Shown: piece by piece, positions 1 to 6,045 of the stretch
How the letters are laid out: every line of letters begins with the position of its first letter
Position numbering within the stretch: position 1 is the first letter of the stretch
NCBI GenBank assembly: GCA_023701085.1
Contig: JAMPXR010000146.1
Location: 1 to 6,516, forward strand
DNA from: Ramlibacter sp.
Lineage (GTDB): Bacteria > Pseudomonadota > Gammaproteobacteria > Burkholderiales > Burkholderiaceae_C
DNA: 6,516 bases
Direction of reading: 5' to 3'
Notes under the pieces: model-generated
What the model was told of the DNA's origin: nothing
Seen by the model: the letters and a program-made list of their open reading frames with translations, nothing else
Database searches by the model: none
Made by a program: the position numbers and the translations under genes

Positions 1-732
1 GCCGTCAGCGTGGACGGCCCCGAGGTCTCGCAGCTCGCCAAGGCCGCCGCGCGGCATGGGATGTATGTCGTGCTGGGCATCATCGAGCGCGACGGCGGCA
101 CGCTCTATTGCACCGCGGTCTACCTGGGCCCCGAGGGCGCGGTCCTGGGCAAGCACCGCAAGCTGATGCCCACGGCGCTGGAACGCCTGGTCTGGGGTTT
201 CGGCGACGGCTCCACGCTGGCCGCGGTCGACACGCCGCACGGCAAGCTGGGCGCCGTGATCTGCTGGGAAAACTACATGCCGGCATTGCGCATGGCCATG
301 TACCGGCAGCGCGTGACCCTGTATTGCGCCCCGACCGCGGACGACCGGGACAGCTGGGCCTCCACCATGCAGCACATCGCGCTGGAAGGCCGCTGCTTCG
401 TGCTGTCGGCCTGCCAGCATTTGCGGCGCTCGCAGTTTCCGGACGGCCAGATGAACAACCGGCTGCCGCAAGCGCCCGACACCGTACTGATGCGCGGCGG
501 CAGCATGATCATCGACCCCCTGGGCAAGGTGCTGGCGGGGCCGGTCTACAACGAGGATGCGCTGCTCACGGCGGAGCTGGACATGGCGCTGGTGCCCATG
601 GCGCAGATGGATTTCGACCCGGTGGGCCACTACGCGCGGCCCGACATCTTCTCGCTGCATGTGAACACGGCGCCGCAGCACCCCGTGACACTGGATGGCG
701 GCCCTGGGCGACGCGCCTGGGTAAACTCGTAG
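1..732 (+). CDS. Nitrilase (carbon-nitrogen hydrolase superfamily), 5'-truncated by window edge
   Basis: This is the C-terminal 243 codons of a true nitrilase, which hydrolyses an organic nitrile to a carboxylic acid and ammonia in the cytoplasm. The frame is open from base 1, so the GTG at position 10 is internal rather than the start. Nitrilases usually have about 310-350 residues, so roughly 80-100 N-terminal residues, including the first catalytic Glu, lie outside the window. Two members of the Glu-Lys-Cys triad are visible: Lys in GKHRKLMPT (codon at 160-162) and the nucleophile Cys in VICWENYMP (codon at 262-264). The second structural Glu is in ALERLVWGFGDGS (codon at 181-183). The blocks YCAPTADDRDSW, HIALEGRCFVLSACQ, GGSMIIDPLGKVLAGP and VGHYARPDIF are strongly nitrilase-like and resemble plant NIT and bacterial arylaceto/aliphatic nitrilases more than amidases. 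It is the first visible gene of a four-gene run and ends 22 nt before the aldolase gene. Substrate is unknown. Confidence 0.93.
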   Translation, partial: AVSVDGPEVSQLAKAAARHGMYVVLGIIERDGGTLYCTAVYLGPEGAVLGKHRKLMPTALERLVWGFGDGSTLAAVDTPHGKLGAVICWENYMPALRMAMYRQRVTLYCAPTADDRDSWASTMQHIALEGRCFVLSACQHLRRSQFPDGQMNNRLPQAPDTVLMRGGSMIIDPLGKVLAGPVYNEDALLTAELDMALVPMAQMDFDPVGHYARPDIFSLHVNTAPQHPVTLDGGPGRRAWVNS

Positions 733-754
733 GTCGCTTGTTTGAGACCATCCC

Positions 755-1564
755 ATGCCAACCCCCGTCAACCCCTTCAAGCAGGCGCTGCAGGAAAAGC
801 GCGCCCAGATCGGCCTGTGGCTCGGCCTGGCCAGCCCCTACACCACGGAGATCTGCGCCGGCGCCGGCTTCGACTGGCTGCTGATCGACGGCGAGCACGC
901 GCCCAACGACCTGCGCAGCATCCTGCAGCAGGCCCAGGCGATCGCCGCCTATCCGGGCAGCCATGCCATCGCACGGGTGCCGGTGGGTCACGGCCACGTC
1001 GGCACGGCGCTGATCAAGCAGTACCTGGACCTGGGCATCCAGACCCTGCTCGTGCCCATGGTGGACACGGCGCCGCAGGCGGCGGACCTGGTGCGCGCCA
1101 TGCGCTACCCCCCGCAGGGCATCCGCGGCATGGGCGGGGCGCGCGCCTCGCGCTGGGGCCGCTACCCCGACTATGCCAAGGAGGCCAACGCGCAGGTCTG
1201 CCTGCTGGTGCAGACGGAAACGCGCCAGGCGCTGGACAACCTGGATGCGATCGCCGCGACCGATGGCGTGGACGGCGTCTTCATCGGGCCGGCGGACCTG
1301 TCGGCTTCGCTGGGTCATGTGGGCAACCCCGGCCATCCCGAGGTGCAGGCCGCGATCGACGACGCGATCACGCGCATTGTCCGCGCCGGCAAGGCGGCCG
1401 GCATCCTGACCAGCGACGATACCTTGGCCAGGCACTACCTGGCGATGGGCGCCACCTTCGTGGCCGTCGGCCTGGACAACAGCCTGCTGGCGCGCGCCAC
1501 CAGCGATCTCGCCGCGCGGTTCAAGTCCAACGCCGCGCCCGCCCCCGTCGGCAAGACCTACTGA
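755..1564 (+). CDS. HpcH/HpaI-family class II (metal-dependent) aldolase
   Basis: This 269-residue protein has the normal length of HpaI-type aldolases, such as 4-hydroxy-2-oxoheptanedioate aldolase and 2-dehydro-3-deoxyglucarate aldolase. These cleave 2-oxo-4-hydroxy acids to pyruvate (or a related oxo acid) and an aldehyde, using a divalent metal in a TIM barrel. Active-site residues line up with Escherichia coli HpaI: Asp45 and His48 in [10 protein letters not shown], Arg74 in IARVP, the metal ligands Glu155 in VQTET and Asp181 in [11 protein letters not shown], and the glycine-rich loop [11 protein letters not shown] at 122-132. The first ATG fits the family N-terminus; a weak GAG Shine-Dalgarno lies 8 nt upstream (744-746). 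It sits 22 nt after the nitrilase and 63 nt before the reductase gene, so co-transcription is likely. The family is promiscuous, so the acceptor aldehyde cannot be named; the neighbours suggest a catabolic 2-oxo acid rather than homoprotocatechuate degradation, because no hpa genes are seen. Confidence 0.93.
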   Translation: MPTPVNPFKQALQEKRAQIGLWLGLASPYTTEICAGAGFDWLLIDGEHAPNDLRSILQQAQAIAAYPGSHAIARVPVGHGHVGTALIKQYLDLGIQTLLVPMVDTAPQAADLVRAMRYPPQGIRGMGGARASRWGRYPDYAKEANAQVCLLVQTETRQALDNLDAIAATDGVDGVFIGPADLSASLGHVGNPGHPEVQAAIDDAITRIVRAGKAAGILTSDDTLARHYLAMGATFVAVGLDNSLLARATSDLAARFKSNAAPAPVGKTY

Positions 1565-1627
1565 GTGCAAGCCCACCACCGAAGCGCGCCGGCGGCGCCT
1601 GGGGCTCCCTGGAACACCTGATTTGAT

Positions 1628-2602
1628 ATGAGAACCTGTATCTACGGCGCCGGCGCCATCGGCGGCTGGCTGGGCGTGAAGCTGGCGCAGGCCGGTTGCG
1701 AGGTCAGCGTGGTCGCGCGCGGCGCCACCCTCGAGGCGCTGCGGGCCCAACCGCTGCGCCTGCAGCAGGGCGGCGAAACCTTGTCCGCCCCGGTGCGCGC
1801 CGGCGCGGACGCGGCGGAACTGGGCGTGCAGGACCTGGTCGTGGTCGCCGTGAAGGCGCCCGCGATGGCCGAGGTGGCGAAAGGCATGGCCCCGCTGCTG
1901 GGCCCGCGCACCATGGTGCTCACGGCCATGAACGGCGTGCCCTGGTGGTTCTTCGAGGGCTTTGGCGGCCGCCTGGCGGGCACGCGCCTGCAATCCATCG
2001 ATCCGGACGGCGGCATCGCGCGCGCCGTTCCGGCCGGGCACATCGTCGGCTGCGTCGTGCATGCGAGCTGCTCTCTGCGCGAAGCGGGATTCGTGCAGCA
2101 TCATTTCGGCAACAAGCTGATCGTCGGCGAGCCCTCGGGCCGCAAGACCGAGCGGGTGGGTGAACTGGCCGCCCTGCTGGGACGGGCGGGCTTCGAGATC
2201 GAACTGTCCGAGCAGATCCAGAAGGACGCCTGGTACAAGCTCTGGGGCAACATGACGGTGAATCCCGTCAGCGCCATCACCGGCGCCACGACCGACCGCA
2301 TCCTGGACGACGACCTGGTGCGCGAGTTCATCGGCCGGGTGATGCTGGAAGCCCGGGAGATCGGCGCGCGCATCGGCATCCCGATCGAGCAGCGGCCGGA
2401 GGACCGGCACCAGGTCACCCGCAAGCTGGGCGCTTTCAAGACCTCGATGCTGCAGGACGTCGAGGCCGGCAAGGCGATCGAGCTGGACGCGCTGGTGACC
2501 GTGGTCAAGGAGCTGGGCGCGCTCACCGGCGTGGCCACACCGTTCACCGACGCGCTGCTCGGGCTGGCACGCCTGCACGGCCGGGTCCACGGCCTCTATT
2601 GA
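1628..2602 (+). CDS. Ketopantoate reductase (PanE/ApbA) family NAD(P)H-dependent dehydrogenase
   Basis: This 324-residue oxidoreductase belongs to the family that reduces 2-dehydropantoate to pantoate. An N-terminal Rossmann fold opens with GAGAIGG (GxGxxG at residues 7-12). Arg31 in VVARG follows strand 2, where NADPH-using members often bind the 2'-phosphate. AMNGVPWW carries Asn102. The C-terminal helical domain has the catalytic Lys204 with Asn208 and Asn212 in WYKLWGNMTVNP, and the substrate residues Ser273 and Glu285 in TSMLQDVEAGKAIELDAL. The Lys-Ser and Ser-Glu spacings (69 and 12 residues) closely match Escherichia coli PanE (68 and 12). The catalytic set is therefore intact, yet the genes around it have nothing to do with pantothenate synthesis. 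Many such paralogues act on other 2-oxo or 2-hydroxy acids, so a catabolic dehydrogenase role is as likely as PanE itself. The stop codon overlaps the next start (TGATG), implying translational coupling to the transporter. Confidence 0.9.
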   Translation: MRTCIYGAGAIGGWLGVKLAQAGCEVSVVARGATLEALRAQPLRLQQGGETLSAPVRAGADAAELGVQDLVVVAVKAPAMAEVAKGMAPLLGPRTMVLTAMNGVPWWFFEGFGGRLAGTRLQSIDPDGGIARAVPAGHIVGCVVHASCSLREAGFVQHHFGNKLIVGEPSGRKTERVGELAALLGRAGFEIELSEQIQKDAWYKLWGNMTVNPVSAITGATTDRILDDDLVREFIGRVMLEAREIGARIGIPIEQRPEDRHQVTRKLGAFKTSMLQDVEAGKAIELDALVTVVKELGALTGVATPFTDALLGLARLHGRVHGLY

Positions 2603-3507
2603 TGGCCCCGCCCGCCAAGGCCATCAGCGGCACCGCCTTCGCCACGCTGCTGCTGATCGCGCTTGTCATGGGCGCCAATCACGTGGCGGCGCGCGTGGCC
2701 TTCAACAACGGCGTCGACGTGGCCACCGCCGTGGTGTTCCGCAGCGGCGTCACCGCCCTCGTGCTGGTCCTGCTGCTGCGGCTGCAGCGGGCGCGCGTGC
2801 GCTTCACGCCGCGTCACCGGTTCATGCTGCCGGCCATCGGGCTGCTGGTGGGCGTGCAAAGCCTGTTCATCTATTCGTCGGTGGCGCGCCTGCCGGTGGC
2901 GCTGGCGCTGCTGGCCTTCAACACCTATCCGATCTGGACCGCGCTGTGGGCCTGGGGGGTGTACCGGCACCGGCCCGAGCGGGCGATGCTGATCGCCATG
3001 CCGGTGATCCTGGCGGGCCTGGCGCTGGCGCTGGACGTGTTCGGCGCGGCCTCGGGCTTGGGCACCGCCGGGCAGTGGGCGCGCATTGGCGCCGGCGTGG
3101 CATTCGCGCTCGCGGCGGCCGGCACTTTCGGCCTGGCGCTGGTCATCACCCAGCACGAAACCGCCGACATCGACGGCCGGGTGCGCACGGCCGCGACCAT
3201 GGGCATGGCGACCCTGGTCGCCCTGGCCGGCGTCGCGGTGCAGGGCGGCTTCCGCTTTCCGGCCGCCGACGCCGGCTGGTGGGGCCTGGGCGCCCTCACC
3301 TTTCTCTACGGCACCGGGATCACGATCCTGTTCACCGTGCTGCCCAAGCTGGGCGTGGTCGGCAACTCGCCCATCATGAACGTGGAACCGGTGTTCGCCT
3401 TGGTGCTGGGCTGGCTGATCCTGGGCCAGGCGATCGCGCCGGTTCAGCTGGTGGGCGCGCTCGTGGTCGTCGGCGCGGTGATGGCGCTGGGCATGCGCCG
3501 GCGCTGA
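2602..3507 (+). CDS. EamA/DMT-superfamily (RhaT-like) membrane transporter
   Basis: This is a 301-residue integral membrane protein of the drug/metabolite transporter superfamily. Hydrophobic stretches are compatible with the usual ten helices in two EamA repeats: the first begins near residues 11-30 with MGANHVAARVAF, and the last is PVQLVGALVVVGAVMALG before a basic MRRR tail. The second repeat shows the classic pattern NSPIMNVEPVFALVLGWLILGQ, with Glu262-Pro263 and the GQ at 275-276. Family members export or import small metabolites such as amino acids and sugars, and sequence alone does not give the substrate. The ATG at 2602 is preferred because it shares its A with the TGA stop of the reductase gene; a TTG one codon upstream (2599) is also possible. 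It closes the nitrilase-aldolase-reductase run, so it probably carries a substrate or product of that module. It converges on alr, 24 nt away. Confidence 0.9.
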   Translation: MAPPAKAISGTAFATLLLIALVMGANHVAARVAFNNGVDVATAVVFRSGVTALVLVLLLRLQRARVRFTPRHRFMLPAIGLLVGVQSLFIYSSVARLPVALALLAFNTYPIWTALWAWGVYRHRPERAMLIAMPVILAGLALALDVFGAASGLGTAGQWARIGAGVAFALAAAGTFGLALVITQHETADIDGRVRTAATMGMATLVALAGVAVQGGFRFPAADAGWWGLGALTFLYGTGITILFTVLPKLGVVGNSPIMNVEPVFALVLGWLILGQAIAPVQLVGALVVVGAVMALGMRRR

Positions 3508-3520
3508 GCAAACGCCGGCG
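3496..3520. terminator. GC-rich hairpin at the end of the convergent transporter and alr genes (possible terminator)
   Basis: Two copies of the self-complementary octamer CGCCGGCG (3496-3503 and 3513-3520) can pair into an 8-bp stem with a 9-nt loop that contains the TGA stop of the transporter gene. The hairpin sits where two converging transcription units meet, so it could serve both directions. There is no T-run on either side, so it is not a canonical intrinsic terminator, and GC-rich self-complementary octamers arise by chance in DNA of this composition. Confidence 0.35.
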
Positions 3521-3531
3521 AAGACCGGCCG

Positions 3532-4629
3532 TCAGTCCGCCACCACCACCGGCACCCGCTGCGCCAGCGCGCACATCAGCTCGTAGCCCAGCGTGCCGCC
3601 GGCGCGCGCCGGCTCGTCGATGGACAGCACCGCGCCATTGCCGGCGCGGCCCCACAGCGTGACTTCGCTGCCGAAGCCGGCCTGTGGCACGGGGGTCAGG
3701 TCCACCGCGATCATGTCCATGCTGACGCGTCCGATGGTGCGGGTGCGCACGCCTTCGACCAGCACCGGCGTGCCGGTGGCGCAGTGGCGCGGATAGCCGT
3801 CCGCATAACCGCAGGCGGCGACCCCGATACGCAGCGGCGCGCCCGCGCTGAAATGGGAGCCATAGCCCACGGTGTCGCCGGGCGCGAGCTGCTGCACGCC
3901 GATGATGCGGGTGGCCAGCGTCATCGTCGGCAGCAGCCCCCAGTGCGCCGCGTCGTGCTCGGGGAAATCGGGCGAGCTGCCGTACACGGCGATGCCGGGC
4001 CGGATCCAGTCGGCGCGCGCCGCCGGCTCCATGCCATGGCGCAGGGCCGCCGCGCTGTTGGACAGGCTGCGCTCGCCCGGCAGGTCGCGCGTGAATTCGT
4101 TGAACGCCGCCAGTTGCCGCGCGATGCCTTTGGAGCCGTCGGCGTCGCTGAAGTGCGTCATCAGCGAAATCTCCTCGACCTGCGGCAAGGCGTCCAGCCG
4201 CGTCCAGGCGGCGCGAAAGCGCTCCGGCGGGAACCCCAGGCGGTTCATCCCCGAGTTCATCTTGAGGAACACGCGATGCGGCCTGTGCGTCTTGTGCGTG
4301 GCCAGCATGTCGATCTGCTCGTCGCAGTGCACGGCGTGCCACAGGTTCAGGCGCGAGCACAGCTCCAGGTCGCGCGCCTCGAACACGCCCTCCAGCAGCA
4401 GGACGGGCCCGCGCCAGCCGAGCGCCCGCACGCGCTGCGCTTCATCCAGATCCAGCAGGGCGAACCCGTCGGCCGCCCGCAATCCTTCGAAGGCGCGCTC
4501 GATGCCGTGGCCATAGGCGTTGGCCTTGACGACGCCCCAGACCTTCGCATCGGGCGCGGCGGCGCGCATGCGCGCGAGGTTGTGGCGCAGGGCCTCGGTG
4601 TGGACGGTGGCCTGGATGGGACGGGGCAT
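3532..4629 (-). CDS. alr: Alanine racemase
   Basis: This PLP enzyme interconverts L- and D-alanine, supplying D-alanine for peptidoglycan. From the chosen start it has 365 residues, normal for the family. The N-terminal TIM barrel begins with the PLP lysine motif [10 protein letters not shown] (Lys35). [12 protein letters not shown] carries Lys123 at the position carbamylated in some homologues. [16 protein letters not shown] and IRPGIAVYG (Arg210, which contacts the PLP pyridine nitrogen) follow. The C-terminal beta domain supplies the second catalytic base Tyr256 in VGYGSHF, then CGYADGYPR and GRVSMDM. I chose the ATG at 4627-4629 ([17 protein letters not shown]) because homologues begin just before this strand. 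An in-frame ATG at 4668 would add 13 residues ([13 protein letters not shown]) with no family resemblance, and it lies in the presumed promoter. Neither start has a strong Shine-Dalgarno. It is divergent from lplT. Whether it is the biosynthetic Alr or a catabolic DadX type cannot be settled; no dadA is adjacent. Confidence 0.95.
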   Translation of the reverse strand: MPRPIQATVHTEALRHNLARMRAAAPDAKVWGVVKANAYGHGIERAFEGLRAADGFALLDLDEAQRVRALGWRGPVLLLEGVFEARDLELCSRLNLWHAVHCDEQIDMLATHKTHRPHRVFLKMNSGMNRLGFPPERFRAAWTRLDALPQVEEISLMTHFSDADGSKGIARQLAAFNEFTRDLPGERSLSNSAAALRHGMEPAARADWIRPGIAVYGSSPDFPEHDAAHWGLLPTMTLATRIIGVQQLAPGDTVGYGSHFSAGAPLRIGVAACGYADGYPRHCATGTPVLVEGVRTRTIGRVSMDMIAVDLTPVPQAGFGSEVTLWGRAGNGAVLSIDEPARAGGTLGYELMCALAQRVPVVVAD

Positions 4630-4672
4630 GTTCGTGGCGCCGGTTTGCGTCAAGCGGGATTTTGTCATTACC

Positions 4673-4690
4673 CAGCGTGATATAACGCTG
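4673..4690. repeat. 18-bp near-perfect palindrome, possible operator
   Basis: The sequence CAGCGT-GATATA-ACGCTG has perfect 6-nt outer arms and an ATAT core, so 16 of 18 positions are dyad-symmetric. Size, spacing and AT-rich centre resemble a binding site for a dimeric helix-turn-helix regulator. It overlaps the TATAAC and TATATC hexamers that are the best -10 candidates in the gap, so a bound protein could affect both alr and lplT. No known regulator consensus was recognised. Confidence 0.4.
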
Positions 4691-4725
4691 CGTCACTCGG
4701 AGACGACCGTAAAAGAACTGCCGCC

Positions 4726-4742
4726 CATCAGCCCGGCTGATG
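4726..4742. repeat. 17-bp perfect inverted repeat upstream of lplT
   Basis: CATCAGCC-C-GGCTGATG has 8-nt perfectly complementary arms around one base. It ends 16 nt before the lplT ATG, so it lies in the probable lplT leader or promoter. As DNA it could be an operator; as RNA it could form a 7-bp stem with a 3-nt loop next to the start codon. It does not match the 4673-4690 palindrome in sequence, so the two are not copies of one site. It lacks a T-run and is not a terminator. Confidence 0.4.
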
Positions 4743-4758
4743 CGCCACGACCCAGCCA

Positions 4759-6045
4759 ATGAAGCGCGGTTTCTACACCATCATGTCGGCCCAGTTTTTT
4801 TCGTCGCTGGCCGACAACGCCTTATTCATTGCCGCGGTCGAATTGCTCAAGTCGTCGAAGGCGCCGACCTGGCAGGCCGCCGCCCTGGTGCCGATGTTCG
4901 CGCTGTTCTACGTCGTGCTGGCGCCTTTCGTCGGCGCCTTCGCCGACGCCATGCCCAAGGGCAAGGTCATGTTCGTGAGCAACGCCATCAAGGTGGTGGG
5001 CTGCGTGCTGATGCTGTTCGGGCTGCACCCGCTGCTGGCCTATGCCGTGGTGGGCCTGGGCGCGGCGGCCTATTCGCCCGCCAAGTACGGCATCCTCACC
5101 GAGCTGCTGCCGCCTTCGCAGCTGGTCAAGGCGAACGGATGGATCGAGGGACTCACCATCGCCTCCATCATCCTGGGCATCCTGCTGGGCGGCCAGCTGG
5201 TCGGGCAGGTGCTGGCCTCGCGCATGCTCGGGATCGACTTTCCGTTCGTCGACACCGGCGTCGACACGCCGCCCGAAGCGGCCATCCTGGTGCTGATCTT
5301 CGTCTACATCCTGGCGGCCTGGTTCAACACGCGCATCCCGCACACCGGCGTGGAGATGCGGCGCATCCCGAGCAATCCGCTGGAACTGGTGCCCGATTTC
5401 TGGACCTGCAACTCGCGCCTGTGGCGCGACAAGCTGGGCCAGATCTCGCTGGCCACCACGACGCTGATCTGGGGCGTCAGCGGCAACCTGCGCTACATCA
5501 TCCTGGCCTGGAGCGCAGCCGCCCTGAGCTACAGCACCACCCAGGCCTCGGCGCTGTCCGGCGTGGTGGCGCTGGGCACGGCGGTGGGCGCCGTGGTCGC
5601 GTCCCTGCGCATGCGGCTGGACATGGCCACCAGCGTGATGCCCCTGGGGATCGCCATGGGGTTCCTGATGATCGTCATGAACTTCATCAGCAGCGTGTGG
5701 GTGGCCGCGCCGTTCCTGATCCTGCTGGGCGCCATCGGCGGGTTCATGGTCGTGCCGATGAACGCGCTGCTGCAGCACCGCGGTCACAACCTCATGGGCG
5801 CGGGCCGCTCGATCGCCGTGCAGAACTTCAACGAGCAGGCCTGCATCCTGGGCCTGGGCGCGTTCTACAGCCTGTCCGCGGGCCTGGGCCTGTCAGCGTT
5901 CGCCGCCATCACCGCCTTCGGCCTCATCATCACCAGCGTGATGTGGCTGATCCACCGCTGGCACCGCGGCAACTGCGTGCGCTACCGCGAGGAAATCGAG
6001 CACCTGCTGGAAGTGGCGCGGCACGACAAGGCCCATGGCAGCTAG
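4759..6045 (+). CDS. lplT: Lysophospholipid transporter LplT (MFS-type flippase)
   Basis: LplT moves lysophospholipids, mainly lysophosphatidylethanolamine, from the outer to the inner leaflet of the inner membrane for re-acylation. The 428-residue protein has about 12 hydrophobic segments. It matches the family at the N-terminus (MSAQFFSSLADNALFIAAVELL, Asp19-Asn20) and in LAPFVGAFADAMPKGKVMFVSN, GLGAAAYSPAKYGILTELLP (Tyr105 to Gly111) and LVKANGWIEGLTIASIILG. It is some 30 residues longer than the enterobacterial protein (about 397), partly through the segment around 155-174 (RMLGIDFPFVDTGVDTPPEA). The start is well fixed: an in-frame TGA lies at 4738-4740 and ATG 4759 is the first start codon after it, although no clear Shine-Dalgarno is seen. 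In enterobacteria lplT is paired with aas, the acyltransferase; here the next gene is an EamA transporter overlapping by 11 nt, and alr is divergent. Confidence 0.92.
   Translation: MKRGFYTIMSAQFFSSLADNALFIAAVELLKSSKAPTWQAAALVPMFALFYVVLAPFVGAFADAMPKGKVMFVSNAIKVVGCVLMLFGLHPLLAYAVVGLGAAAYSPAKYGILTELLPPSQLVKANGWIEGLTIASIILGILLGGQLVGQVLASRMLGIDFPFVDTGVDTPPEAAILVLIFVYILAAWFNTRIPHTGVEMRRIPSNPLELVPDFWTCNSRLWRDKLGQISLATTTLIWGVSGNLRYIILAWSAAALSYSTTQASALSGVVALGTAVGAVVASLRMRLDMATSVMPLGIAMGFLMIVMNFISSVWVAAPFLILLGAIGGFMVVPMNALLQHRGHNLMGAGRSIAVQNFNEQACILGLGAFYSLSAGLGLSAFAAITAFGLIITSVMWLIHRWHRGNCVRYREEIEHLLEVARHDKAHGS

Larger units (their letters stand above)
4630..4758. promoter_or_regulatory. Divergent alr/lplT intergenic control region
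   Basis: This 129-nt gap separates the start codons of alr (minus strand) and lplT (plus strand), so it must hold promoters for both. The most AT-rich part is around 4661-4685, with TTGTCA (4662-4667) and TATAAC (4681-4686) on the plus strand. Their 13-nt spacing is too short for a good sigma-70 promoter. On the minus strand GTGACG (complement of 4691-4696) and GGTAAT (complement of 4667-4672) are 18 nt apart and make a weak candidate for alr; transcription would then start downstream of the alternative ATG at 4668 and favour the 4629 start. Two inverted repeats occur here and are listed separately. No convincing promoter can be fixed by eye. Confidence 0.5.

Noticed and set aside
1565..1627. 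The 63-nt gap between aldolase and reductase, with a small GCGCC-GGC-GGCGC hairpin at 1586-1598
   Set aside because: The stem is only 5 bp, there is no T-run, and such GC hairpins are common by chance here. Nothing supports a terminator or separate promoter.
566..2590. A 674-codon open frame on the minus strand opposite the nitrilase end, aldolase and reductase genes
   Set aside because: It lies antisense to three well-recognised genes. Its translation is a low-information mix of Ala, Arg, Gly, His, Gln and Asp with no motif. Long antisense frames are expected opposite GC-rich coding DNA.
4630..4668. A 13-residue N-terminal extension of alanine racemase from the ATG at 4668
   Set aside because: The extension does not resemble the family, lies in the probable promoter, and the ATG at 4629 gives the normal N-terminus.
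3784..4680. Plus-strand frame of 298 codons opposite alr
   Set aside because: alr on the minus strand accounts for this DNA with complete catalytic motifs, while this frame shows no family resemblance.
4822..5787. A 321-codon minus-strand frame opposite lplT, rich in His, Gln, Asp and Arg
   Set aside because: Same composition artefact; lplT on the other strand is unmistakable by motifs and membrane pattern.
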